From NCBI GenBank assembly GCA_023249795.1, contig JAHFBU010000131.1:1-5390 (forward strand): a DNA stretch of 5,390 nt. Reading direction: 5' to 3'. Below are positions 1-5,390 of this stretch, piece by piece. Below the pieces are notes generated by a model. The model did no database searches. It saw only the letters and a program-made list of their open reading frames with translations, and was not told the DNA's origin. This DNA comes from Syntrophaceae bacterium. Its GTDB lineage: Bacteria > Desulfobacterota > Syntrophia > Syntrophales > UBA5619. A program made the position numbers and the translations under genes. Position 1 is the first letter of the stretch. Each line of letters starts with the position of its first letter.

Positions 1-669
1 ACCGGCCCGGACAATATCGCGAACGTTGACAAAGTCGCGGCTTTGCTCGCCATTACCGAATATGACGGGCCGCTCCCCTGCCAGCAACCGGCGCACGAAT
101 ATCGTGGCAACACCTACGTAAGGGGTGTAGCTCTGGCGCGGTCCGTAGGTATTGAAGAAGCGCAGACAAACAGTGTCGAACCCCGCATGGCGACCCACGA
201 GTTGAACATACCGCTCCGACGCGAGTTTACCGACGCCGTAGGGCGATACCGGCTGAGTCGGATGTTCCTCGCTGATCGGATCCGCGGAAGGCGCGTCCGC
301 GTATACGCCCATGGACGAGGCAAAGATGAACCTGCGAACGGTTCGGGCCCGGGCGCAGGCGTCAAGAAGGTTGACCGTACCCATTACGTTCACCTGGGCA
401 TCGTGTACAAACCCCTCCATCGAGCCCCGAATGCTCACGTGCGCCGCCAAATGAAATACGACGTCGGCGCCCTCCACCGCTTGGCGAGCCGTGCCCGGAT
501 CGCACACGTCTCCAACGACGAGCCGGGCCCCGGGCGGCAAGTTTTCCTTCCGCCCCTGCGATAGGTCATCGAGAACGGTGACGGACAATCCCTGCTCAAT
601 CAATCGCTCAACGAGATGCGAACCGATAAAACCCGCTCCACCGGTCACCAACACGCGCTTGAAGATCAT
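1..669 (-). CDS. NAD-dependent epimerase/dehydratase (extended SDR, GalE-like), 3' end cut by window edge
   Basis: This is a nucleotide-sugar epimerase or dehydratase of the extended short-chain dehydrogenase/reductase family, a cytoplasmic enzyme acting on an NDP-sugar. The 223 visible codons read from ATG (669-667) to the left edge without a stop; family members are about 310-340 residues, so roughly the last third is missing. Seen: the Rossmann dinucleotide loop TGGAGFIG (residues 9-16), acidic residues D34-D35 at the end of strand 2 (favouring NAD over NADP), GDVCD (53-57), HLAA (73-76), catalytic S119 in ASSMGVY, the YxxxK pair Y144/K148 in SPYGVGK, RFFNTYGPRQ (170-179), and SRDFVNVRDIV (210-220). 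The start overlaps the TGA of the upstream nucleotidyltransferase gene (ATGA, 666-669), so translational coupling is likely. The exact reaction (UDP-glucose or UDP-glucuronate 4-epimerase, or a dTDP-glucose 4,6-dehydratase relative) cannot be decided without the C-terminal substrate domain; plain SPYG and the lack of a dehydratase-type D/E pair before it favour an epimerase. Confidence 0.93.
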   Translation of the reverse strand, partial: MIFKRVLVTGGAGFIGSHLVERLIEQGLSVTVLDDLSQGRKENLPPGARLVVGDVCDPGTARQAVEGADVVFHLAAHVSIRGSMEGFVHDAQVNVMGTVNLLDACARARTVRRFIFASSMGVYADAPSADPISEEHPTQPVSPYGVGKLASERYVQLVGRHAGFDTVCLRFFNTYGPRQSYTPYVGVATIFVRRLLAGERPVIFGNGEQSRDFVNVRDIVRAG

Positions 670-1628
670 GACGGACCACCCTCGGACCGCGAATCACATT
701 TTACCGACATTTCCGGAGTGACCAGCATGTGATCGAGATCTTCCGTACCTTCGAAGACCACATCGGCCAGAATGAGTGAGTCGCGCACGGCAATCGGATG
801 GCGAATGACCACGTTATTGCCAATGGCGGAGCGCTCGACGAGGGTCCCTGCCGGCATACGCACGCTTTCCCCGATCACGCTGTTCAGCCCGAGGTGTTCG
901 AGTTGCTTGCGATTGCATTCAAGAAGATCGTGAGCAAACGTGACGTTCATGTCCCATTCGATCGTTTCGATGGGGTAGACGGGGTAACCGTCATCAATGA
1001 GGATTTGAATCGAGTTTGTGATTTCATACTCGTCGCGTTGAGCCGTGCGCGGTGTCCGCCGGATCGCGTCGAAGATGGCGAGATCGAACATGTACACACC
1101 GCAGCCCTTGAGGTTGTTCGTCAGGTAGCGCGGCTTCTCTATAACCCGCGTCACCGTCCCGCTTGCGTGAAGGATCACGGCAAAATTGCGGCGAATGAAT
1201 TCGGGGTTGGGTTCGTACTTAACGGCCAACACGGCGCCGGCCTTGCGCGTCCAGAACATGTCGGCCATGCCGGGCAGGTTTTTCTGCACGGAAAAGATGT
1301 CGCCCAGGAACAGTACGAATGGCGAATCGATGCTCGATTCGAGCTGGGCAACGGCGTGGGCAATCCCGAGCATCTCCTTCTGCTCAACGTAAGTGATGTT
1401 CACACCGAGCCAAGATCCATCGCCGAAATAGCGGGTGATATCGTCCTTGAGGTGCCCGACGACGATCTTCGCGTCGGTTACCCCGATCTCCCGCATGGCT
1501 TCGAGCTGGTACTGCATGATGGGCTTATTGCAGACCGGCAGCAGTGGCTTCGGAAGGAAGAGATTCAGGGGTTTAATACGGGTTCCATGGCCTGCAGCCA
1601 GGATGACGCCCACGAGCTTTTGATTCAC
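666..1628 (-). CDS. Sugar-1-phosphate nucleotidyltransferase (NDP-sugar pyrophosphorylase)
   Basis: A 320-residue enzyme expected to form NDP-sugar plus pyrophosphate from a sugar-1-phosphate and an NTP (glucose-1-phosphate thymidylyl- or uridylyltransferase type) in the cytoplasm. Seen: the signature loop LAAGHGTRIKPL (10-21) followed by LPKPLLPV (25-32), where N22 replaces the usual Thr; FLGDIF (107-112) with D110 as the expected metal ligand and Ile where RmlA has Asn; VIEKP (162-166); GVYMFD (177-182); and WD (225-226) with D226 as the likely second metal ligand, followed by a variant MNVTFAHDLLECN. Residues about 250-294 carry hexapeptide-like IG-x-x-V steps, so a short left-handed beta-helix tail seems to follow the catalytic domain, as in the longer pyrophosphorylases; RmlA itself is about 290 residues. 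The start is GTG (1628-1626), chosen because GGGAGGTGA lies just upstream and the conserved core begins at residue 5. It follows the glycosyltransferase by 18 nt and overlaps the epimerase by 4 nt. Substrate sugar and base are not determinable here. Confidence 0.95.
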   Translation of the reverse strand: MNQKLVGVILAAGHGTRIKPLNLFLPKPLLPVCNKPIMQYQLEAMREIGVTDAKIVVGHLKDDITRYFGDGSWLGVNITYVEQKEMLGIAHAVAQLESSIDSPFVLFLGDIFSVQKNLPGMADMFWTRKAGAVLAVKYEPNPEFIRRNFAVILHASGTVTRVIEKPRYLTNNLKGCGVYMFDLAIFDAIRRTPRTAQRDEYEITNSIQILIDDGYPVYPIETIEWDMNVTFAHDLLECNRKQLEHLGLNSVIGESVRMPAGTLVERSAIGNNVVIRHPIAVRDSLILADVVFEGTEDLDHMLVTPEMSVKCDSRSEGGPS

Positions 1629-1631
1629 GGT

Positions 1632-1640
1632 TCACCTCCC
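1632..1640 (-). promoter_or_regulatory. Strong Shine-Dalgarno site of the nucleotidyltransferase gene
   Basis: Read on the minus strand, GGGAGGTGA lies 3 nt before a GTG codon, with GGAGG about 6 nt from it. It is the strongest ribosome site in the window and fixes the non-ATG start at 1628. It sits in the 18-nt gap after the glycosyltransferase stop, so this gene does not rely on coupling alone. Confidence 0.8.
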
Positions 1641-1646
1641 CCGCGC

Positions 1647-2396
1647 TCAGAAAGAGTTGAGAATGCGCGCGCGATACAATATCTGTTTGTACTTCAAGTA
1701 GACAAGAAAAACGGCAATCTGCCAGCCGGCGCGTACGGCCTTGAGCTTGGTCGTGCCTCCGGCCCGTTTGTGATGCGTGACGCCGACTTCACCAATGCGA
1801 TAACCGAAGGTGTCGGCCTTGACCAGCAACTCCGTCGGAGCCGGAAAACCCCGCGCGTCAAGCTTCAGAGCGCGGGCGGCCTGTCCCTCGATGAGCTTCA
1901 AAGCACAGTTGGTGTCGCGCAGACGGAGATTGAACAATCCGCGCACCATGAGATTAAAGGCGCGGTCAGCCCATACGCGCGCGATTCGATCCCGCTTTCG
2001 CTGCCGGTAGCCGGTGACGATGTCGTAGCCGCCCCTTCGAAGTTCAGTCAGCAAAGCGGGGTATTCGCCGACGTCAAACTGCCCGTCGGAGTCGATGGTT
2101 AGGACGTACCTGCCGCAGGACGCCTGCACGGCAGCGGACAGCGCGGCGCCATACCCGCGGTTCGTCGGGAGGCTGACCACGCGCAGACATGACAACTCAC
2201 CTTGTATGCGCTGAAGAATTGACGCAGTGTCGTCGGTGCTTCCGTCGTTTCCAATGACAATCTCACCGGACAACTCGCTTTCGCTCAGAATCTCTGCCCA
2301 ACGGCGAACCACCGCCTCAATGGTTTCCTGCTCGTTATAGGCCGGCGCGCAAATGGAGAGAAAGATGTCTTTACTGTTCTGTACTGTGGCTGCCAT
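1647..2396 (-). CDS. Family 2 glycosyltransferase, DPM1-like (polyprenyl-phosphate sugar synthase type)
   Basis: A 249-residue GT-A fold glycosyltransferase. Known relatives (DPM1, CsbB, ArnC type) move a sugar from a nucleotide donor to polyprenyl phosphate at the cytoplasmic face. Seen: SICAPAYNEQETI (14-26), the nucleotide-binding NDGSTDDT (50-57), NRGYGAAL (79-86), the metal-binding DxD in DSDGQF (102-107), RDTNCALKL (160-168), the acceptor-side GFPAPTELL (183-191), and HHKRAGGTTKL (208-218) typical of the DPM1 group. It lacks the paired C-terminal membrane helices of CsbB/GtrB proteins; only a short hydrophobic stretch (IAVFLVYL, 227-234) is present, so it is probably peripheral or monotopic. 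The start is ATG 2396-2394: the frame stays open to 2633, but that extension overlaps the upstream YfhO-like gene, lacks conserved residues, and would precede the first beta strand by about 90 residues. AGGAG (2409-2413) lies 12 nt before the start, inside the upstream gene's end. The gap to that gene is only 2 nt, which points to coupling and joint function. Confidence 0.95.
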   Translation of the reverse strand: MAATVQNSKDIFLSICAPAYNEQETIEAVVRRWAEILSESELSGEIVIGNDGSTDDTASILQRIQGELSCLRVVSLPTNRGYGAALSAAVQASCGRYVLTIDSDGQFDVGEYPALLTELRRGGYDIVTGYRQRKRDRIARVWADRAFNLMVRGLFNLRLRDTNCALKLIEGQAARALKLDARGFPAPTELLVKADTFGYRIGEVGVTHHKRAGGTTKLKAVRAGWQIAVFLVYLKYKQILYRARILNSF

Positions 2397-2398
2397 GC

Positions 2399-4741
2399 TT
2401 AATTCAGACTCCTGGTTTCTTGCCTGCGGCGCAATAAGAGACGAATGCCGACGCCGGCCATCATGAGTGCCGTAACAACAGATACCATCCCCCATAGAGC
2501 CAGACCGTGATGGGAGAATATGATGCGAAGGGAATGATGTCCCTTCTGCAGCGGTATGGCCTGAAGGATGAAGTCCGCTTTCATGATCGGATAATCCGCT
2601 TGAGGAGACCCCTTGCCCCCCTCGGCATGCCAACCTTCAAAGAAAGGGTCTGTGAGAAGCAGCATGGATGGGGATGCCACGTCCGCTTCAACGCGGAGTT
2701 CATCCGTCGTGATCGTACGGACCAGCACCTTGCCTTGAAACCCGGCTTTCGCCGGTTCGAATGGCGGAGGGGCTTCGAGAATGACCCTCTTTTCCGCGTC
2801 GAACTCCGGATCTGAAAGCGATGAAAGGATGTCCCCGGAAGTTCCCTTGACAACGCGGTATTCAGGGACCAGCACTGCGCGCGGGAGGTGCGGATAGGGG
2901 CCGTCTTTCCTCAGCAACCCGCCTTTTTCAGGTAAAGGTTCAAAAGCGTAGCGAAAGCGTAAAAGAGACAACAGCGGGTGCCACCTGTTCATGGGGATAT
3001 CGACCGCCGGAGTGTCGATCGGGACCCCCTGGGTGTAGGCGAAGAATTCGGCGTACCGTCGCGGTACGAAAGGGTCATAGCCCCAGATATCAAGGACACC
3101 GGTGGACATGGCGCTGTTCGGTTGGCCGAAAACGGTAACCCGATAATCGTCGTTGTTGCCGTCAACGAGAGCGGCCATCTGAGGCAATCTGGCGGCATCG
3201 ACAGGAAAGGTGGCTACGAAGGCCTTGTTGAAGAGGAAAACCTCCAGGATGGCAATCACCAAGAACGACGATGCAAACGCGGGTTTCCTTCGGGAAATGA
3301 ATGCAAGCAGCGCCAGTGCCATGAACGTCGCGGCTGAAAGACCGAGCGCTTTGCCGAGCGTAGCAAGTGATGAACGCTGGAAGGAGGGATCCCGAAATAG
3401 TTCGATCTGCTGGTAGCTTTCCAACGACCTGGCAACCGAACTGAGAAAGGATTGCCACAAGGCTGGTGGAGGAGATAATTCACTTGCCCCTTGCCAGCAG
3501 AGCAGGGAGGCTGAAGCCATACCGATGGCCAGCATGGATAGGACCCAAGGGAGCTGTTTTGGTCTGGAGGGGTCAGCAAGGAAAAGCTGAAACCCCTTTG
3601 CAGCCATGAGAAGCAGGAATAGCGTTGCCGGAAGCTCCCATTTTGAGTGGCCGCGGAAGTCGGCAAAGCCCGGCACATGGTCGAAGAGGATCCTGAAAAG
3701 CGGCGTGTTATTTCCAAGGGCAAGAACAAGCATGATCATCGTCAGGACCAGCAGGCCCCATCGCCGGGTGTTTTCTTTTCGAAATATGGCCACACCTGCC
3801 ATAACCAGTGCCGTGACACCGATAAACAGCTCCATCTCAAAAAGGTAGGCTTTGCCCCAGTAGGCATCGCTTCCTCCGAAGGGGAATGGGGCGATCAACG
3901 TCAGAAGGTTTTCGGGTGGGAACGAGAACATGGATGCGTATTCGAATGAAAGGCCACCGCCTCTGAGTGATTCCTCCCTGATCTGCCAGGTGGCCGAGAG
4001 TTGGAAGGCCGAAAGCCCCAGTCCGAGGGCCGGGATCAGAAGCAGCAGCAGAATTTTCCGGATTTCCTGACCAGCGTTGAAAAGACGGAAGGCCGAATAG
4101 AGAAAGACCGCAACGCCTATATGGAAAACGAACTGCGGGTATCCCGCCAGTATCATCATCCCGAGGGCAGCACCCCCGGCAAGAACCGGTCCGGTTTCTT
4201 TTCCCTTGATTATTTCATCGACCGACCAGAAGAGAAGGGGAGCCCACGGGAGCAGACAGATCGCAGTCATGGAGCCGGCGTAGAGACGGGGGAAAAAAGC
4301 TCCGCAGCCCATGTAGAGGATGCCGGTTACCAGAGAAATCCGAAGGTCCATTCCCTGATGTCTCATCCAGAGCCCCATGAATGCCGCGGCAAGCGCGAGG
4401 TGCATGATAATGATGGCGTTGGTGGCCGAGGCAAGGGGGAGTAAAAGATAGATCAGGTTCAATGGATAGCAGAGGGCAAACAGTATGTTTCCGAAAGCGG
4501 GCATGCCGGAAAATATGTGCGGGTTCCAGAGCGGAAAATTCCCCTTGGCCATCTCGCCAAAGGCAAATTCCCGCTGACCGATATACTGGTGAAAGAGGTC
4601 TGTTCCCCAAGCCCCGATGACCACTCCGCTTCCGCCTGTCAGCTCTCCGCCGAAGAGAATCAGGAGATACAGCAAAGGTGTCCCGATCAGCAGAGCATAT
4701 CCGGCCTGAGCAGATGTTCTCCAAGCTTTAATACGGTCCAT
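2399..4741 (-). CDS. YfhO-family polytopic membrane protein (putative GT-C glycosyltransferase)
   Basis: A 780-residue integral membrane protein resembling the YfhO family. Bacillus and Listeria members use a lipid-linked sugar to glycosylate envelope polymers outside the membrane. Seen: about 14-15 hydrophobic helices, the first at about 13-31 and the last near the C-terminus (ALWGMVSVVTALMMAGVGI), ending in a basic tail LLLRRRQ. The first external loop carries TDLFHQY (Asp about 48), FPLWNPHIFSGMP and GNILFALCYPLNL, the family hallmark; the Asp is the likely GT-C acidic residue. A helix-poor segment of about 200 residues (from about 530 to 745, with WGYDPFVPRRYAEF and DPFFEGWHA) lies before the last helix and should be extracytoplasmic. 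Length is close to the usual 800-900. The start is ATG 4741-4739; the adjacent TTG (4744-4742) is equally possible, as GAAGG (4754-4758) is 12 nt from ATG but 9 nt from TTG. It is the first gene of the operon, 2 nt before the glycosyltransferase. Acceptor and sugar are unknown. Confidence 0.92.
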   Translation of the reverse strand: MDRIKAWRTSAQAGYALLIGTPLLYLLILFGGELTGGSGVVIGAWGTDLFHQYIGQREFAFGEMAKGNFPLWNPHIFSGMPAFGNILFALCYPLNLIYLLLPLASATNAIIIMHLALAAAFMGLWMRHQGMDLRISLVTGILYMGCGAFFPRLYAGSMTAICLLPWAPLLFWSVDEIIKGKETGPVLAGGAALGMMILAGYPQFVFHIGVAVFLYSAFRLFNAGQEIRKILLLLLIPALGLGLSAFQLSATWQIREESLRGGGLSFEYASMFSFPPENLLTLIAPFPFGGSDAYWGKAYLFEMELFIGVTALVMAGVAIFRKENTRRWGLLVLTMIMLVLALGNNTPLFRILFDHVPGFADFRGHSKWELPATLFLLLMAAKGFQLFLADPSRPKQLPWVLSMLAIGMASASLLCWQGASELSPPPALWQSFLSSVARSLESYQQIELFRDPSFQRSSLATLGKALGLSAATFMALALLAFISRRKPAFASSFLVIAILEVFLFNKAFVATFPVDAARLPQMAALVDGNNDDYRVTVFGQPNSAMSTGVLDIWGYDPFVPRRYAEFFAYTQGVPIDTPAVDIPMNRWHPLLSLLRFRYAFEPLPEKGGLLRKDGPYPHLPRAVLVPEYRVVKGTSGDILSSLSDPEFDAEKRVILEAPPPFEPAKAGFQGKVLVRTITTDELRVEADVASPSMLLLTDPFFEGWHAEGGKGSPQADYPIMKADFILQAIPLQKGHHSLRIIFSHHGLALWGMVSVVTALMMAGVGIRLLLRRRQETRSLN

Positions 4742-4899
4742 CAATCTATTATGCCTTCAAAACGGATTGAAAGAGAGATCGGTTCCTTAAGATTTTCAGC
4801 CGCAGCCCGCCTCGCCGCTAAAATATCCGGTTCTTTGAATCGAACTAGCGAGCACGGGGAGCTTCTCCGGTTCAATAAGTTTATCCTCTTCCGGGGAGA

Positions 4900-4928
4900 G
4901 ACCAATCAGCTATTGGGACTGGTTGGTC
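4900..4928 (+). repeat. Inverted repeat, 10-bp arms with 9-nt loop
   Basis: GACCAATCAG (4900-4909) pairs with CTGGTTGGTC (4919-4928). On plus-strand RNA all ten pairs form, with one G-U wobble; on minus-strand RNA the same position is a C-A mismatch. No T-run follows on either strand, so it is not a classic intrinsic terminator. It could be an operator dyad or a 5' leader hairpin. Function is unassigned. Confidence 0.5.
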
Positions 4929-5083
4929 AAGAGCATAAATCCGGGCGGCCTGTCAAGAATATTTCTCAGGCCGAAGTGAAACTCCCCGCGGCAGATCGCG
5001 AAGCATTCTGCAAAGAAATTTTTGTAAATTTTCAAACGTATGAATGCACTAACGAATCAGAAATGGGATCATGCAAGAAATCG

Positions 5084-5111
5084 TTGACTTTTCGAACTGA
5101 TGACCTATAAG
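5084..5111 (+). promoter_or_regulatory. Putative sigma-70 promoter TTGACT-16-TATAAG
   Basis: TTGACT (5084-5089, one mismatch to TTGACA) is followed after 16 nt by TATAAG (5106-5111, near TATAAT). The expected transcription start, about 7 nt on, falls at about 5117-5119, at the ATG of the histidine-kinase-like gene. If used, the transcript would be leaderless or nearly so. The -10 overlaps the apparent Shine-Dalgarno AAGGG (5109-5113), so both cannot serve the same transcript. A chance match is possible in this AT-rich stretch. Confidence 0.4.
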
Positions 5112-5118
5112 GGTAGCC

Positions 5119-5390
5119 ATGATGAGTCCGGAAAAGAAGATCATCTGGCAACAGCAATCCCCCCGCTTCAACCGCCCATTCCTCCAGCCGCTGGCCGTCG
5201 GCCTCGTCTGCGCCGTCTTGATAACCCTTATCCTGATCATGGGGATCATGGACCTCAGGCGCAGCGAACGGACCCTCATCGGCTTCATGGAAGACCAGGG
5301 GAACCGGATCATTGGGGTGGTCGAGCGGCTCACAGAGGAAAACCTGAAAACGATGATCATCGCTTCGCAAAGAGCCCCGGGGGGCTCTTC
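5119..5390 (+). CDS. Membrane sensor protein, probable two-component histidine kinase, N-terminal fragment
   Basis: An open frame from ATG 5119 to the right edge gives 90 residues with no stop, so only the N-terminus is visible. Seen: a basic cytoplasmic start (MMSPEKKIIW), one strongly hydrophobic helix (about 25-44, LAVGLVCAVLITLILIMGIM), then a charged, coiled-coil-like stretch with MDLRRSERTLIGFMEDQG (44-61) and VVERLTEENL (67-76). This arrangement resembles the sensor region of NtrB/HydH-like histidine kinases common in Desulfobacterota, in which PAS, HisKA and HATPase domains follow. None of those is in the window, so the kinase call rests on recognition of the N-terminal style. The start is supported by AAGGG (5109-5113) with a 5-nt spacer; a second ATG follows directly at 5122. 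Codons are GC-rich, unlike the upstream DNA, which supports real coding. It is divergent from the glycosylation operon; any regulatory link to it is speculative. Confidence 0.68.
   Translation, partial: MMSPEKKIIWQQQSPRFNRPFLQPLAVGLVCAVLITLILIMGIMDLRRSERTLIGFMEDQGNRIIGVVERLTEENLKTMIIASQRAPGGS
5370..5389. repeat. Short GC-rich perfect palindrome at the window end
   Basis: AAGAGCCCC (5370-5378) and GGGGCTCTT (5381-5389) are perfect inverted repeats separated by two G residues. They lie inside the open frame of the histidine-kinase-like gene, encoding about QRAPGGS. It resembles a terminator stem without the U-tract being assessable, because the window stops one base later. Confidence 0.5.

Larger units (their letters stand above)
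4742..5118. other. Divergent intergenic region with regulatory signals
   Basis: These 377 nt separate the minus-strand operon from the plus-strand histidine-kinase-like gene. The right half is clearly AT-rich (an A/T-dominated tract at about 5010-5036). It holds a dyad (4900-4928), an 8-bp direct repeat TCCGGTTC (4826-4833 and 4866-4873) and a sigma-70-like promoter (5084-5111). A plus-strand frame stays open from ATG 4751 to TAA 5110 (119 codons before the stop), but it has no ribosome site, no recognisable protein features and mixed codon use, so I do not call it a gene. No tRNA or recognisable riboswitch was found. The operon's own promoter must lie here or across the junction, but no convincing minus-strand -35/-10 pair was seen. 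Confidence 0.6.

Noticed and set aside
43..564. 173-codon plus-strand open frame
   Set aside because: It is antisense to the SDR epimerase, whose Rossmann and YxxxK motifs are intact; no ribosome site or protein features support it.
798..2102. 434-codon plus-strand open frame
   Set aside because: It lies antisense across two genes with complete catalytic motifs (nucleotidyltransferase and glycosyltransferase). Its product shows no recognisable domain, and it is best explained as a shadow of GC-rich coding on the minus strand.
2397..2633. Longer N-terminus for the family 2 glycosyltransferase (start near 2633)
   Set aside because: The extension lies fully within the YfhO-like coding region in another frame, has no conserved residues, and would put about 90 residues before the first conserved strand.
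4837..4845. Minus-strand GTTCGATTC, resembling a tRNA T-loop
   Set aside because: The flanking bases do not form the 5-bp T-stem, and no acceptor stem, D-arm or anticodon arm can be drawn around it.
4932..4956. Minus-strand TTGACA (4956-4951) with TATGCT (4937-4932) as operon promoter
   Set aside because: The -35 is perfect, but the spacer is only 13 nt, too short for sigma-70; no better -10 sits at 16-18 nt.
4742..5118. sigma-54 promoter for the histidine-kinase-like gene
   Set aside because: A by-eye scan for TGGCAC-N5-TTGC style sites found no GG-N10-GC match with a plausible context.
1..5390. CRISPR array, insertion sequence, transposon ends or phage attachment site
   Set aside because: No regularly spaced repeats, transposase or integrase motifs, or long terminal repeats were seen.

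Overview
The window looks like part of a bacterial surface-polysaccharide or cell-envelope glycosylation locus. It holds four genes in a tight minus-strand operon and the 5' end of one divergent plus-strand gene. In transcription order the minus-strand genes are: a large YfhO-family polytopic membrane protein (2399-4741), a family 2 glycosyltransferase of the dolichol-phosphate-mannose-synthase type (1647-2396), a sugar-1-phosphate nucleotidyltransferase of the RmlA/GlmU N-domain type (666-1628), and an NAD-dependent extended-SDR sugar epimerase/dehydratase that runs off the left edge (1-669). The gaps are 2 nt, 18 nt and a 4-nt ATGA overlap, so one transcript and translational coupling are likely.

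The genes can be read as one pathway. The nucleotidyltransferase would make an NDP-sugar and the SDR enzyme would convert it, for example by 4-epimerisation. The family 2 enzyme would load a sugar onto a polyprenyl-phosphate on the cytoplasmic face, and the YfhO-like GT-C protein would use that lipid-linked sugar outside the membrane. The family 2/YfhO pairing matches the CsbB/YfhO logic known from Firmicutes. The families are clear from the sequence. The shared pathway, the sugar and the acceptor are inference, and no flippase gene is visible.

A 377-nt region (4742-5118) separates the operon from a plus-strand gene starting at 5119. Only about 90 codons of that gene are present: a short cytoplasmic N-terminus, one membrane helix and the start of a region resembling the N-termini of membrane-bound sensor histidine kinases from Desulfobacterota. 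The intergenic region is AT-richer than the genes, especially from 5010 on. It holds a 10-bp-stem dyad, an 8-bp direct repeat and a good sigma-70-like promoter whose predicted start falls almost on the histidine-kinase ATG.

Organism: a bacterium of moderate GC content (roughly 55-60% in genes). The style of the YfhO and histidine-kinase proteins suggests Desulfobacterota (former Deltaproteobacteria, perhaps Syntrophales-like), but this is an impression from recognised protein style and not a database result. I see no rRNA, tRNA, CRISPR array or insertion sequence, and no clear evidence of a wholly new system. The most interesting points are the apparent lipid-linked glycosylation operon in a probable Gram-negative and the promoter/start overlap at 5084-5121.
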